From assembly GCF_000204035.1 (NCBI RefSeq), contig NZ_GL883086.1, positions 324,803 to 377,033 of the forward strand: a stretch of 52,231 nucleotides of DNA, written 5' to 3'. Origin of the DNA: Brevundimonas diminuta ATCC 11568. Its GTDB lineage: Bacteria > Pseudomonadota > Alphaproteobacteria > Caulobacterales > Caulobacteraceae. This document shows, one piece after another, positions 24,455 to 33,333 of this stretch; the stretch's first letter is position 1, and the number at the start of each line of letters is the position of its first letter. A program made the position numbers and the translations under genes. The notes under the pieces are model-generated. The model ran no database searches. It saw only the letters and a program-made list of their open reading frames with translations, and had not been told where the DNA came from.

Positions 24455-26563
24455 GTGGGGAAGCGAACCCTTGCGGCCCGGTTAATTGACAGTCTTCGCG
24501 ATGACGTGCGGGCGCAGGCGGATCGCTGGCCCTTGTGGTCGTCCGTCTGTTTCGGCGCAGGGTGCGCCGCCTATTTCGTGCTGAAGGATGAGCCGGCGAC
24601 GTGGCCGCCGGCGGCGGCGGCCTTCGTGCTGCTCTGCATATGGATCGTCGGGCGGGCGCGGGGCTTGCCGCGTTGGGGGACTTTGCTTCTGTTGATGCTG
24701 GCCTGCTTTGGCGGCGGGTTGGCGGTCGCCAAGCTGAGGGCTGTGGCCGTGGCGGCGCCGATCGCGCCTGCGGACATGAAGCCTACGCAGCTTGAAGGCT
24801 GGGTCATGGATGTGGACTCGCCGGGCCAGAACGGCGCCCGCGTCGTCGTGGCGCCGGTGACGGTGCGCGGTCTGGCGCCCGAGGCGACGCCCGAGCGATT
24901 GCGGGTCACGGTGAAGGGGACGCCGCCGCCGCCCGGCGCGGCGATCCGCGTCTTCGGCATCCTGAATCCGCCGCCGCCCCCCGCTAGCCCCGGCGCCTAT
25001 GACTTCGGCCGCAACGCCTATTTTCAGGGCATGGGCGGGACGCTGTTCGCCCTGGGACCGACGCGCACCGCCGATCTGGCGCCGCCGCCCTGGCGGGTGC
25101 GGATGGCGATGAAGATCAACGCCGTGCGCTACGCCCTGGCCGAGCGGATCGTGGCGCGGCTGGGCGAGCGGACCGGCGGGGTGGCGGCGGCCATGACCAC
25201 GGGGCACGAGACCTGGATCCAGAGCCCGGACCTGGACGCCATGCGGGATTCGGGACTGGCGCATATCCTGTCGATCTCGGGCCTGCACATGGCGGTCGTG
25301 GGGGGCTTCGTCTTCTTCGCGGCGCGCCTGCTGGTCGCGGCCTGGCCGTGGCTGGCGTTGCGTGTTTCAGGCAAGAAGGTCGCGGCGATCGCGGGCCTGA
25401 TCGCCGTCGGGACGTATCTGGTGATCTCAGGCGCGCCGCCCCCGGCCGAGCGGGCGGCGGTCACGGCCTCCATCGCCTTTCTGGCCGTACTGACGGACCG
25501 GCAGGCGGTGACGATGCGGGCGTTGGCGGCGGCGGCCTTCGTCGTTCTGTTGCTGCGGCCCGAGGCCGTGGTGACGTCGGGGTTCCAGATGTCCTTCGCA
25601 GCGACGGCGGCTCTGGTCGCCCTGGTCGAGGTCTGGCCGCGCCGCATCCGAGAGTTCGCCGCGCCCTGGCCCATCGTCGCCGTGCAGAGGTTAGGCAGTT
25701 GGCTGCTGGCCGCCTGCGCCGCCAGCCTGGTCGCGGGAATGGCGACGGGGCCGTTCGCCATGCAGCATTTCAACCGCACGGCCGTCTATGGACTGATCGC
25801 CAATCTGGCGACGGCGCCGCTGGCGGACTTCATCATGATGCCCGCCCTGGCGCTGGGCGCGGCGCTGGAGCCGCTGGGCCTGGGCGCGCCCTTCCTGTGG
25901 CTGGCGGGCAAGTCGGTGGATGTCATGCTGGCGGTTGGCCATTGGGCGGCGGGTCTGCCCGGCGCGGTTCAGGCGATCCCCAGCGCCCCGGCGGCGGCTC
26001 TTCCGGTCGCCTTCCTGGGCATATTGTTCATGTGTCTGTGGCGCGGCGGATGGCGCTGGCTGGGCCTGCCCTTAGCGGCGGCGGTGCTGATCTGGCCGCG
26101 CCCGGCTCCGCCGGACGTCTGGATCGGCGATGGCGGGGCGAATGCGGCGTATCGGCAGGGGGAGCAGGCGGTTGTCATGCGGCCTGCCGTGCGTCAGTTC
26201 GCCAGCGACCTGTGGTCCCGGCGGCGAGGGCTGGAGGCGGTCGGGCGGCTGGGCGAAGGCTGGACCTGCAAGCGGTCCTTCTGCGCGCCGGAGGGCGAGG
26301 AAGGCGCGCTCGCGCTGTGGTGGGGCAAGGCGGCGCCGGGCGCCGAGCAGATGGATCAGATGTGCCGCAGCGCCGAGGTGGTCAGCGTAAGGGCCGAGGT
26401 CGCGGTCCTGCCGTCGTCATGCGAGGGGCGACTGGTGCTGGACGGCGCGGATCATGCGCGCGGCGGGTCGGTGGAGCTGTGGCGGGATGAGGCGGGCGGC
26501 TGGCGTGCCCTGTGGGCGGCGGAGGTGCGGGGACGGCGCCCGTGGAACGGGGCTCACTCCTAA
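24455..26563 (+). CDS. comEC: ComEC/Rec2-family DNA-uptake channel protein
   Basis: About 702 residues, integral to the inner membrane. The N-terminal DUF4131 region (hydrophobic helices, then a small beta domain near VMDVDSPGQNGARVVV) is followed by the competence domain. That domain contains TGHETWIQSPDLDAMRDSGLAHILSISGLHMAVVGG and many helices. The C-terminal part is short and lacks the HxHxDH metal motif of the nuclease-like domain found in full ComEC. The start is uncertain: GTG 24455 lacks a ribosome site, and a longer in-frame GTG at 24365 would overlap gltX. ComEC carries single-stranded DNA into the cytosol during transformation. Confidence 0.88.
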   Translation: MGKRTLAARLIDSLRDDVRAQADRWPLWSSVCFGAGCAAYFVLKDEPATWPPAAAAFVLLCIWIVGRARGLPRWGTLLLLMLACFGGGLAVAKLRAVAVAAPIAPADMKPTQLEGWVMDVDSPGQNGARVVVAPVTVRGLAPEATPERLRVTVKGTPPPPGAAIRVFGILNPPPPPASPGAYDFGRNAYFQGMGGTLFALGPTRTADLAPPPWRVRMAMKINAVRYALAERIVARLGERTGGVAAAMTTGHETWIQSPDLDAMRDSGLAHILSISGLHMAVVGGFVFFAARLLVAAWPWLALRVSGKKVAAIAGLIAVGTYLVISGAPPPAERAAVTASIAFLAVLTDRQAVTMRALAAAAFVVLLLRPEAVVTSGFQMSFAATAALVALVEVWPRRIREFAAPWPIVAVQRLGSWLLAACAASLVAGMATGPFAMQHFNRTAVYGLIANLATAPLADFIMMPALALGAALEPLGLGAPFLWLAGKSVDVMLAVGHWAAGLPGAVQAIPSAPAAALPVAFLGILFMCLWRGGWRWLGLPLAAAVLIWPRPAPPDVWIGDGGANAAYRQGEQAVVMRPAVRQFASDLWSRRRGLEAVGRLGEGWTCKRSFCAPEGEEGALALWWGKAAPGAEQMDQMCRSAEVVSVRAEVAVLPSSCEGRLVLDGADHARGGSVELWRDEAGGWRALWAAEVRGRRPWNGAHS

Positions 26564-26564
26564 C

Positions 26565-26703
26565 CGCTCATCCCGACGGACGCCGGGATCCAGTAAGAGA
26601 TACACGCGCTGTCGTTGGCCAGAGGAGGCTAGATTACAGGCAAACTTCCAGACGACCTGCTTGAAGCCAAAGCACTGGATCCCGGCGTCCGCCGGGACGA
26701 GCG
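26565..26703. repeat. REP-like inverted repeat pair between comEC and lexA
   Basis: A 30-bp arm at 26565-26594 is the reverse complement of 26674-26703 with two mismatches, and both could be G-U pairs in RNA. Each arm contains a smaller palindrome of the CCCGGCG..CGCCGGG type. The two flanking genes converge here, so the element can serve as a two-way terminator. Such GGGATCCAG-bearing units resemble dispersed bacterial palindromes. Confidence 0.75.
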
Positions 26704-26715
26704 GGGATGGGGGCC

Positions 26716-27420
26716 TCAGTGATAGCGGCGCAGCAGGCCGACCAGCTTGCCTTGAACCTCGACCTGATCGGGGCCGAAGATGCGGGTCTCATAGGCGCTG
26801 TTGGCGGGCTCGAGTGCGATGGACTGGCCCTTCTTGCGTAGGCGCTTCAGCGTGGCTTCCTCGCCTTCGACCAAGGCGACGACGATCTCGCCCGAGGAGG
26901 CGTTCTCCACCCGCTTGATGATGACGGTGTCGCCGTCGAGAATGCCGGCCTCGATCATGGAGTCGCCTTCGATCTCGAGCAGGTAGTGCTCGCCCGCGCC
27001 CAGCATGGCTTCGGGGACGGGCAGGCGCTCGCGTTCGTGCTGGATGGCGGCGATGGGGGTGCCGGCGGCGATCTTGCCCAGCAGGGGCAGGTCGCGCACA
27101 TCATTGGCGGCCTCGGCGACGGCGGGGCGAGGGTTCAGGCCGCCGCCCTGGATCACGTCGGGCTTGAAGGGCGCGCGGCCCTTGGCCGGGGCGGCGGTCG
27201 TGGCCTGCTCCGGCAGCTTCACCACCTCCAGCGCGCGGGCGCGGTGGGCCAGGCGGCGGATGAAGCCGCGTTCCTCCAGCGCCGTGATCAGGCGGTGGAT
27301 GCCGGACTTGGACGCCAGGTCCAGCGCCTCCTTCATCTCGTCGAAGGACGGCGAAACGCCCGTCTCCCGGATGCGCTCATGAATGAACATCAGGAGTTCG
27401 TGCTGTTTCTTCGTGAGCAT
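26716..27420 (-). CDS. lexA: LexA repressor
   Basis: The 234-residue protein begins [17 protein letters not shown] with the winged-helix DNA-binding domain (about 1-65). A longer linker than in E. coli follows. The self-cleavage site is Ala119-Gly120 (KIAAGTP) and the peptidase dyad is Ser154 (EGDSMIE) and Lys192 (ATLKR). It represses SOS genes until RecA stimulates autocleavage. Two SOS boxes of the alphaproteobacterial kind lie directly upstream, so it represses itself. The length fits alphaproteobacterial LexA. Confidence 0.97.
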   Translation of the reverse strand: MLTKKQHELLMFIHERIRETGVSPSFDEMKEALDLASKSGIHRLITALEERGFIRRLAHRARALEVVKLPEQATTAAPAKGRAPFKPDVIQGGGLNPRPAVAEAANDVRDLPLLGKIAAGTPIAAIQHERERLPVPEAMLGAGEHYLLEIEGDSMIEAGILDGDTVIIKRVENASSGEIVVALVEGEEATLKRLRKKGQSIALEPANSAYETRIFGPDQVEVQGKLVGLLRRYH

Positions 27421-27433
27421 GGCGCAGAATCCA

Positions 27434-27448
27434 GAACAAGGCGTGAAC
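27434..27448 (-). promoter_or_regulatory. SOS box 1 (GTTC-N7-GTTC) of lexA
   Basis: GAAC-N7-GAAC on the plus strand is GTTC-N7-GTTC on the minus strand. This is the alphaproteobacterial LexA site, 14 nt before the lexA start. Confidence 0.8.
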
Positions 27449-27458
27449 CGTTGATGAT

Positions 27459-27473
27459 GTTCTGTAAGTGTTC
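27459..27473. promoter_or_regulatory. SOS box 2 (GTTC-N7-GTTC) of lexA
   Basis: GTTC at 27459-27462 and at 27470-27473 have seven bases between them. The orientation is opposite to box 1 and the centres are 25 bp apart. Confidence 0.75.
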
Positions 27474-27542
27474 TGGTTAAAAGTCAACTAACGCCACGCT
27501 GAACCCCGGCGCCCGCCGCATGACGGGCGCGGGGACAGGGCC

Positions 27543-29639
27543 TTATTGCGCCGGAGCGGCCGGTGCGCCGTCCTTGTAGCGCGCGAACCATTCGATCATG
27601 GCGTTCATGCGGGCGGCGTTCTGGGACGGGCGGACGGCCAGGCTGTGGCCGACGCCGGGGATCTTCACCAGGGCCGTTGGCACGCCGCGCAGTTGCAGGG
27701 CGGTGTAGTACTGCTCCGACTCGCTGACGGGTGTGCGATAGTCCTCGTCGCCGACGACGACCATGGTCGGGGTCTTGACGTTGCCGACCAGCGACAGCGG
27801 CGACCGGCGCCAGTAGGCTTCCGGATTCTCCCACGGATATTCGCCGAACCAGTAGCGGGCGAAGAAGGCCGGGTTGTCGGCCGTCAGCACGAAGCTGGCC
27901 CAGTCGATGACCGGCTTCTGGACGACGGCCGCCTTGAAGCGGTCGGTCTTGCCCACGATCCAGCTGGTCAGCACGCCGCCGCCCGAGCCGCCGGTGACGA
28001 ACAGCTTGTTCGGGTCAGCGATCCCCTGAGCGATAATGGCGTCGACGCTGCTGATCAGGTCGTCATAGTCGTTCGACGGATAGTTGTGGTGGATCAGGTT
28101 GGCGAACTCGTCCCCATAGGAGGTCGAGCCGCGCGGATTGACCGACAGCACCGCATAGCCCGCAGCGGCGAACAGCTGGTTGTCGGTGGCGAAGTGCGGG
28201 CCGTAGGCGGCGAACGGGCCGCCGTGGATCTCCAGCACCAGCGGATAGCGCTGGCCCTCGACATAGTCGGCCGGCAGCGTCAGCCAGCTTTCGACCGCGC
28301 GCTGGTCGTGGGAGGAGGCGACCTGGACGCGGCGCACCTCGCCCAGGCGACGGGCGCCGAGGAAGTCGGCGTTCAGGCGGGTCAGCTGGGTGCTGCGGCC
28401 GCCCTTCAGGACGTGGACGTCGGCCGGACGCGTCGGCGTTCCGCGCGTATAGGCGATGGCGCCGTCGTCGGCCACGGTGAAGCCGCCGCCGGTGTAGGGG
28501 CGGCCGATGTCGTCGCCGGTCAGATCCTCGATCAGGGTGGTGACGGCGCCGTCCATGGACACGCGGGCGACCTTGGTGCGGCCCTGGTCGTCGTAGGCGA
28601 CATAGACCGAGCGGCCGTCGCGGCTCCACACCGGGGACTGGACCGAGCGATCGAGGCTCTCGGTCAGGGCGCGGCTGTTCGAGCCGTCGGCGTCCATCAC
28701 ATAGAGGCGGGTGTTGTGATAGCCCATCCGCTTGTCGTCATAACCCAGGTAGGCGATGCGGCGGCCGTCGGGCGAGGCGACGGGGGCGTTGTCCGGCCCC
28801 GCGCGGCTGGTCAGGGCGGTCAGGCCGCCGGTCTGAACATCCAGGGCGAAGACTTCGCTGTCGGCGGCTTCACGCTGCCAGTCGGGGCGACGGTTGGCGC
28901 TGAGGTAGAGGGTGCGGGAATCGGCCGACCAGGACAGGCCGCCGCCGTGGTGGAAGTCGCCGTGCGTCAACTGGCGCGCTCCGCCGCCCTGAGATCCGAC
29001 GACGAAGACGTGGCGGAATCCCGGCTTCAGATAGCCCTGGCCGTCGGAGCGGTAGGAGACGCTGTCGATGATCTCCAGGGGCGGCGCCCACTGGGCGCCC
29101 TCAGGCTTGGCCAGGGGCGAGCCGATCTTGGGCTTTTCGCCGGGGACCAGGACGGAATAGGCCAACTGCTCGCCGTTGGGCGACCAACTGACGCTGGACG
29201 GGGTGTTGGGCAGGTTGGTGACGCGGACCGATTCACCCGACGCCATCCAGCGCACGAACAACTGGGGCGCGCCGCCCTCGGCGCTGGAGATGTAGGACAG
29301 GCGCGTACCATCCGGCGACCAGCGCGGCTGGCGATGTGAACCGGCCGAGGCGACCAGGGGCGAATGACGGCCGGTCTTCACGTCGATCAGCCAGATGGTC
29401 GGGCGCATCCGGTCGGTCATGATGTCGGCCGTCTGGCGGACATAGGCGATCTGCCCGCCGTCTGGACTGATCTGGGCGTCGGAGGCGACCTCCATGCCGA
29501 ACAGGTCTTGCGCGGTGAACAGGCCGCGGTCGGCGGTCGGCAGGCTGGGCGCGGCGGCTGGCTGAACGGCGGTTTGCGCCATCGCGGGCGCGTGGGCGCT
29601 GAGGATCAGGGCGCAGGCCGCCCAGGCGAACTTGTTCAT
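27543..29639 (-). CDS. S9 family prolyl oligopeptidase-type peptidase, exported
   Basis: The 698-residue protein has a signal peptide (MNKFAWAACALILSAHAPAMA). An N-terminal beta-propeller with repeated WSPDG, WSADSR and WSRDGR blades follows, then an alpha/beta-hydrolase domain. The catalytic residues are Ser552 (GGSGGG), Asp633 (GDEDYRTP) and His665 (GVGHS), numbered from ATG 29639. GAGGGGG upstream supports this start. It resembles acylaminoacyl-peptidase (S9C) more than DPP-IV. It is a different type from the S9 peptidase at 6887 and has no GTATAC operator, so it is probably a general periplasmic peptidase. Confidence 0.92.
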   Translation of the reverse strand: MNKFAWAACALILSAHAPAMAQTAVQPAAAPSLPTADRGLFTAQDLFGMEVASDAQISPDGGQIAYVRQTADIMTDRMRPTIWLIDVKTGRHSPLVASAGSHRQPRWSPDGTRLSYISSAEGGAPQLFVRWMASGESVRVTNLPNTPSSVSWSPNGEQLAYSVLVPGEKPKIGSPLAKPEGAQWAPPLEIIDSVSYRSDGQGYLKPGFRHVFVVGSQGGGARQLTHGDFHHGGGLSWSADSRTLYLSANRRPDWQREAADSEVFALDVQTGGLTALTSRAGPDNAPVASPDGRRIAYLGYDDKRMGYHNTRLYVMDADGSNSRALTESLDRSVQSPVWSRDGRSVYVAYDDQGRTKVARVSMDGAVTTLIEDLTGDDIGRPYTGGGFTVADDGAIAYTRGTPTRPADVHVLKGGRSTQLTRLNADFLGARRLGEVRRVQVASSHDQRAVESWLTLPADYVEGQRYPLVLEIHGGPFAAYGPHFATDNQLFAAAGYAVLSVNPRGSTSYGDEFANLIHHNYPSNDYDDLISSVDAIIAQGIADPNKLFVTGGSGGGVLTSWIVGKTDRFKAAVVQKPVIDWASFVLTADNPAFFARYWFGEYPWENPEAYWRRSPLSLVGNVKTPTMVVVGDEDYRTPVSESEQYYTALQLRGVPTALVKIPGVGHSLAVRPSQNAARMNAMIEWFARYKDGAPAAPAQ

Positions 29640-29702
29640 ATGAAACCCCCTCTGGTTTGGAGGGATCATAGAAAGGCGCGAGGGGGCGGCAAGATAGGGA
29701 AA

Positions 29703-29734
29703 GGGCCGCCGGAACGAATCCGGCGGCCCTTTTT
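29703..29734. terminator. Hairpin terminator between the autotransporter and S9 peptidase genes
   Basis: GGGCCGCCGG (29703-29712) pairs with CCGGCGGCCC (29720-29729) around a 7-nt loop. TTTTT follows on the plus strand and TTT on the minus strand. Both neighbours run on the minus strand, so it should stop transcription from the autotransporter gene. Confidence 0.75.
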
Positions 29735-29755
29735 CATTCGCGTTCCGAAGAAAAG

Positions 29756-32700
29756 TCAGAACTTGAAGCTGGCCCGCAGCAGCAGGGTGTAGCGGACGTA
29801 GTCTTCCAGCAGTTCGGCGTCGCCGGTGATGGCTAGCATGCCCAGATCGTTGCCGACGTTCAAACGGAAGCCCAGGATCGGACCGCCCCCCTCGATGCTG
29901 GCGGGCGTCAGGGTGAAGGCGTCGCCGCCCGAAGCCAGGCGGGCGATGGTGGTCCCGGCGTCGACCGAGAAGTTCTGACGCCAGCCCAGACGGACCTCGG
30001 GGCGGATCCAGCCGTCCTTGCCGAAGCCGTAGCCGATATTCACCGCGGCCACGCCCGAGAAGATGTGACCGTCGCGTTCGTCGATCTTCAGATCGAAGCC
30101 GTCGCCGCCGCCCTTTTCGGTACGAGCGTCCTCGCTCAGCGAGAAGTATTCGACATAGGCTTCGGGACGGATGTTCAGGCGGCCGAAGTGACGCTCGTAC
30201 GACGCGCCCCCGGCGGCGGCCAGGGTCAGGCCGTGCCAGTCGGACTCGTTCTTCAGATTGATGCCGTCGGCGACCAGTTTGCGCGTGGCGCTGAAGGAGG
30301 CGTAGCCGCCGGCCGCGCGCGCCCAGGTCGTCCAGTACTGGCCCTGAGCGCGCCAGTAGAGGCCCAGCTCGAGCAGGTTGGCCGACAGGACTTCTTCAGC
30401 CGCCGCTTCGGGGTCTTCCAGATCCGACGAGGTGAAGGCCGCCGTCAGGCCGAAGGCGCCCATGTTGGTGCCGCGCTCGACGCCGCCCGCCAGGCCGAAG
30501 CCTTCAGAACGGAAGCCGTAGGTGTCGGTCTTGTCCTTGTCGGCGTAGAAGTTGATCTCCTGCACCCAGGCGCTGGTTTCGCCCGGCGTCGCGGCGGCGT
30601 TGCGGCCGGTCAGGGCGCGGGTCACGGCGTCGACGCCGCTGGCCAGCGACAGCAGCGGACCGCCCGAGTGGTCAGGCAGCAGCTGCTGATAGATGTTGAA
30701 GAAGCCGTCGCGGTCGGTCTGGTTCAGCATGGCCGCGCGGATCAGCTCATTGTCGGCCAGGCCGGCGTAGAGCACGTCATAGGCGGCGGCCTCGGCCTTG
30801 ATCATGCCGGCTTCTTCCGCCGTGCGGCGACGGGCGTCGACCGTCAGCTTGCCGGCGGCGTCGTCGACGTTGGCCTTGACCACGAAGGCGTAGGGCGAGT
30901 TGGACTGAAGCGCGTCCTGGTCGATGGCGCCGACGTTCAGGTCGCCCGCCTCGATGATGGTGAAGGACGTCGGATCCTGGATCAGGGAGTTGAAGCGAAC
31001 GCCCAGACCCGCGCCGTCGGCCAGGTCGGCGCTGCCGCTGACCTTGAAGCCGCCGTTGGCGTTGTTGGCGGGGTCCAGGGTGACGATCAGATTGCCGTCG
31101 GCGCCGACGTTCAGGTCGCTGACCTGAAGCTGACCCGTATGACGCGCATCCAGCGTGCCCTTGGAGACGTCGATGTCCAGTTGGCCGTCGCCGTTGGACA
31201 GCTTGCCGGTCACCACGGCGCCGCCGCTGATGGACAGGCGGTCGGCGCCGGTTCCGAAAGAGATGTCGCCGGTCACCGTGCCGTTGCGGATGTCCAGCAC
31301 ATCAGCGCCCGAACCCAGGCGGATGTCGCCGCGGATGGCGGGTTCATTGGCGTCGGGCACGCCGTCCTTGTCGGCGTCCGGCAGCTTGTGGTCGGGAATG
31401 ACCACGCCGTCCTGCACCAGGGTGACGCCCGTGCTGTTGGCGCTGACGTCCACGGCGATGGCTGACCCGGTCTGGGCCACGTCCTTTTCAGGGCTGACGA
31501 CCGCCAGGATCCTGCCGGTGTTGTTGATCGAAGTCAGCGTGCCGGATTGATCGCGCACGGCGACGGCGTCGCTCTTGGAGCCGTTCACGCCCGCCGACAG
31601 GGTGCCGGAGTTGCTGAGCGAAGAGACGTTGGCGCCTTGAGTGATCAGCACGCCCGCGGCCACATTGGCTTCGGAACCCGCCGAGACGCTCTGAATCGTG
31701 CCGGAGTTGAAGATGCTGGGGACCGTCGCGCCCGCGCCGACCAGCACGCCGGTGCTGTCGCCGGTGTTCGCCGTGGCGGTGATCGTGCCCTGGTTCTTCA
31801 GGCCGCCGGCCAGGCTGACCGTCTGGCCCGTGCCGCCGATCTGGACGGCGGCGGCGTCGATGTTCTTGTAAACGCCGGCGGCCTCGATGGCGCCGCGGTT
31901 GATCAGCGCATAGGCGTTGTCGCCGGTTCCGACCGCGCCCAGTGTGATGGCCTTGTCGGTCGAGCCTACCAGCAACGCCGGCGCGCCGCCGAAGGAGCGG
32001 ATGGAGGCCGTCGTTTCCTGAGCGTCGGGAATGCCGTCGCCGTCGCGGTCGTCGTCCTCGCGGTTCTTCTTGCCGTCGCCGTCGTCGTCCTCGTCGCCGT
32101 TCTTGACGCCGTCGCCGTCGTCGTCTCCCTCGATTCCGCCGGCCCCATAGGACGGCGCAGTGTCGAACAGAACGCCCTTGGCGACGTCGCCCGCGATGCG
32201 GACAGCCGGGCCGCCTTGCAGCAGGTCGTCGGCGTCCAGGTTCTCGAGATAGGTCGCGCCTTCACGGGGTTGGCCCGTGGTCGGCTTAGATGGGGGCGCC
32301 GTGGTGTAGCGATAGCCGGTGCTGGTGACGGCCCCTTGAATCTTGACCGCGCCGTCGACGGCTCCGTCAATGGCGACGCCGACCGCGTTTTCGCCGACGG
32401 CGGCGACGCTGCCCAGGAGGGTGACGTCGCCCGTGATGTCGCCGGTCGTATGGATGCCGTAGGTGTCATTGCCGACGACGCTGATCTGGCCCTGGCTGAA
32501 GAGGTTGCCGGTCAGCGGGGCCTCGACGGTCAGGCCCGACGAATTGTTGCCCTCGACCTTGATTGAGCCGGACGATTCGATGCGGATGTTTCCGACCAGC
32601 GGGGCCGAGCCCGTGACGCGGACGCCGTGACGGTTCGTGCCGTCGGCGAACGGGCCGTCCAGGTCGCCGTCCTTGTCGTCGTCCTTATACTCCTCGATGG

Positions 32701-33034
32701 AGTCGGTGATGTTGATGGCGCCGCCGATGGTGATGTCGCCGGTGTTGCCGCCGTTGACCAGGACGCCCGTGGCGCCGTCGGCGGACTTGAGCATGTCGAT
32801 CTTGGAGCCGGCGTCCAGCTTCACGTCATTGCTGGAATTCAGCGTCACGGCGGCGCCCGAGGTCACGGTGATCGAACCGCCGTTGGCGAGCCGAACGTCA
32901 TCGGGAGCGCCGTTGTTGGCGGTCGCGGTGCTGATGGGCGTGGTCCGCCCGTTGGAAATGACCTGTTCAGCTTGAACGCCGGAAGCGACCAACAGGGGAG
33001 CGATCGCAACGGCGCTCGCGAGCAAGATACGCAT
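29756..33034 (-). CDS. Autotransporter with beta-helical passenger and Asp-rich inserts
   Basis: About 1092 residues. A signal peptide (MRILLASAVAIAPLLVASG, cut near VQA/EQ) leads a long passenger (to about residue 780) of Gly/Asn/Thr-rich repeats such as GDITIGGAIN and G.VTLLGSV, typical of a beta-helix. Two inserts, near residues 310-350 and 570-585, are dense in Asp-Gly (GDDDGDGVKNGDE, DADKDGVPDANE), like calcium-binding thrombospondin type-3 repeats. The last 270 residues read as an autotransporter barrel ending LLLRASFKF. The passenger should be displayed or released at the cell surface. The chosen start has GAGGGG upstream; an in-frame TTG at 33160 is longer and lacks a signal peptide. 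Confidence 0.9.
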   Translation of the reverse strand: MRILLASAVAIAPLLVASGVQAEQVISNGRTTPISTATANNGAPDDVRLANGGSITVTSGAAVTLNSSNDVKLDAGSKIDMLKSADGATGVLVNGGNTGDITIGGAINITDSIEEYKDDDKDGDLDGPFADGTNRHGVRVTGSAPLVGNIRIESSGSIKVEGNNSSGLTVEAPLTGNLFSQGQISVVGNDTYGIHTTGDITGDVTLLGSVAAVGENAVGVAIDGAVDGAVKIQGAVTSTGYRYTTAPPSKPTTGQPREGATYLENLDADDLLQGGPAVRIAGDVAKGVLFDTAPSYGAGGIEGDDDGDGVKNGDEDDDGDGKKNREDDDRDGDGIPDAQETTASIRSFGGAPALLVGSTDKAITLGAVGTGDNAYALINRGAIEAAGVYKNIDAAAVQIGGTGQTVSLAGGLKNQGTITATANTGDSTGVLVGAGATVPSIFNSGTIQSVSAGSEANVAAGVLITQGANVSSLSNSGTLSAGVNGSKSDAVAVRDQSGTLTSINNTGRILAVVSPEKDVAQTGSAIAVDVSANSTGVTLVQDGVVIPDHKLPDADKDGVPDANEPAIRGDIRLGSGADVLDIRNGTVTGDISFGTGADRLSISGGAVVTGKLSNGDGQLDIDVSKGTLDARHTGQLQVSDLNVGADGNLIVTLDPANNANGGFKVSGSADLADGAGLGVRFNSLIQDPTSFTIIEAGDLNVGAIDQDALQSNSPYAFVVKANVDDAAGKLTVDARRRTAEEAGMIKAEAAAYDVLYAGLADNELIRAAMLNQTDRDGFFNIYQQLLPDHSGGPLLSLASGVDAVTRALTGRNAAATPGETSAWVQEINFYADKDKTDTYGFRSEGFGLAGGVERGTNMGAFGLTAAFTSSDLEDPEAAAEEVLSANLLELGLYWRAQGQYWTTWARAAGGYASFSATRKLVADGINLKNESDWHGLTLAAAGGASYERHFGRLNIRPEAYVEYFSLSEDARTEKGGGDGFDLKIDERDGHIFSGVAAVNIGYGFGKDGWIRPEVRLGWRQNFSVDAGTTIARLASGGDAFTLTPASIEGGGPILGFRLNVGNDLGMLAITGDAELLEDYVRYTLLLRASFKF

Positions 33035-33333
33035 TCGTAAGAAACCCCTCGTGGTCGCACGCGCAAGGATTGAAGGCGACCCTCCTATCAGGGTCCACGC
33101 CCGCACGCCCCAAGTTTCTCGAATTTGAGGCGAATGCAAGACCGGCCGTAGGGAGATCAACCTGAACGGCAGATGAAAAGCGGCGGCGGGCGACTGGAAA
33201 GCAGCGGCCTCTTGAGCGTGACGGTTGCAAGCGGTAGGGGCCGAAAAGCACGGTGCAGATTAACCGGGCCCGTCGCATCCAAAGCCGGAGCTTTAGCGTT
33301 AGCGTGAAGAACGACAGGCAGAAGGTCCACCGC

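Noticed and set aside
27546..29339. A 597-codon plus-strand open frame opposite the second S9 peptidase
   Set aside because: The minus-strand frame has a signal peptide, propeller repeats and a full catalytic triad; the plus-strand frame shows none.
31980..32160. Short tandem GTCGTC/CCGTCG repeats as a CRISPR or microsatellite
   Set aside because: They are codons for the Asp-Gly inserts of the autotransporter, irregular in length and inside a continuous reading frame.
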